In this document: positions 12,012 to 12,112 of the stretch, piece after piece | How positions within the stretch are numbered: position 1 is the first letter of the stretch | Layout of the letters: the number at the start of each line of letters is the position of its first letter | Source of the DNA: Methanomassiliicoccaceae archaeon | GTDB lineage: Archaea > Thermoplasmatota > Thermoplasmata > Methanomassiliicoccales > Methanomethylophilaceae | Length of the DNA stretch: 12,112 bases | NCBI GenBank assembly: GCA_009776625.1 | Contig: WRNL01000043.1 | Coordinates: 1-12,112 of the forward strand | Direction of reading: 5' to 3' | Translations under genes and position numbers: made by a program | The notes under the pieces: model-generated | What the model was told of the DNA's origin: nothing | What the model saw: only the letters and a program-made list of their open reading frames with translations | Database searches by the model: none

Positions 12012-12112
12012 ATGTCCGAAAATCCGTATGAAGTGCCTTTGATGATGTCCGAAAATCCGTATGAAGTGCCTTTGATGATGTCCGAAAATCCGTATGAAGT
12101 GCCTTTGATGAT
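12012..12112 (+). repeat. Three exact 33-bp tandem repeats at the right edge
   Basis: A 33-bp unit is repeated without a single difference at 12012-12044, 12045-12077 and 12078-12110, and the window ends two bases into a fourth. Each unit starts ATGTCCGAAAATCCG. The length is a multiple of three, so the array keeps one open frame. The array probably continues beyond the window. Perfect identity implies recent expansion, strong homogenisation or an assembly artefact. Confidence 0.95.
12012..12112 (+). CDS. Possible repetitive peptide gene, truncated by the window
   Basis: Starting at the first ATG of the array, the frame reads MSENPYEVPLM three times without a stop and runs off the edge. The only upstream signals are weak: a TATA-like GATAAT near 11987 and GGGG before the start, neither convincing. 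I do not recognise the peptide. It may be the beginning of a repeat protein or of a multi-copy peptide precursor, or the array may be non-coding and open by chance. Confidence 0.3.
   Translation, partial: MSENPYEVPLMMSENPYEVPLMMSENPYEVPLM

Overview
The window looks archaeal. The promoters are TATA-like boxes rather than -35/-10 pairs, and five of them sit about 24-28 nt upstream of a start codon, as expected for leaderless transcripts. It carries a DRG/Rbg-type GTPase with a TGS domain, a zinc-ribbon membrane protein and an archaeal-style tRNA-Asp. Base composition is GC-rich (one counted 60-base stretch of hisS is 43/60 G+C). A Thermoplasmatota archaeon related to Methanomassiliicoccales is my best guess, but this rests on general impression and not on a marker gene.

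Layout. (1) 1-114: 5' end of a minus-strand gene running off the left edge, containing an 11-base poly-C/poly-G tract. (2) 115-327: divergent intergenic region with five 23-bp AT-rich tandem repeats made of phased A-tracts, then a promoter and operator-like inverted motifs. (3) 328-3282: a three-gene operon for a FecBCD/BtuFCD-type ABC importer (binding protein, permease, ATPase) for an iron chelate or corrinoid. (4) 3298-5322, minus: a 674-residue protein made almost wholly of 18 unbroken 36-residue Sel1-like repeats. (5) 5455-6359: tRNA-Asp(GTC), then aspartate 1-decarboxylase (panD) overlapped by one base by an RNase HI-family gene. (6) 6353-7603, minus: histidyl-tRNA synthetase, convergent with and overlapping the RNase H gene. 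(7) 7657-8479, minus: a frameshifted gene remnant, then a MntA-HepT (MNT/HEPN) toxin-antitoxin pair in visibly lower-GC DNA, probably a recent insertion. (8) 8540-9640, minus: DRG GTPase, divergent from (9) 9756-10886: a four-helix membrane protein with three cytoplasmic zinc ribbons. (10) 10887-11209: a 323-base non-coding stretch with a strong hairpin and the TA promoter. (11) 11210-11865: a Phd/YefM-like antitoxin overlapping a PIN-domain toxin, with a 27-bp palindrome covering the antitoxin start codon. (12) 11866-12112: non-coding DNA with inverted repeats, ending in three exact in-frame 33-bp tandem repeats cut off by the right edge.

The functional units are mostly independent: one nutrient importer, core translation and nucleic-acid genes (tRNA-Asp, hisS, RNase H, DRG), one cofactor gene (panD, beta-alanine for pantothenate/CoA), two unrelated toxin-antitoxin modules and one large protein-interaction scaffold. 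I found no complete mobile element, no CRISPR array and no rRNA. The least explained sequences are the 23-bp phased A-tract array, the 33-bp repeat at the right end, and the altered active site of the PIN toxin.
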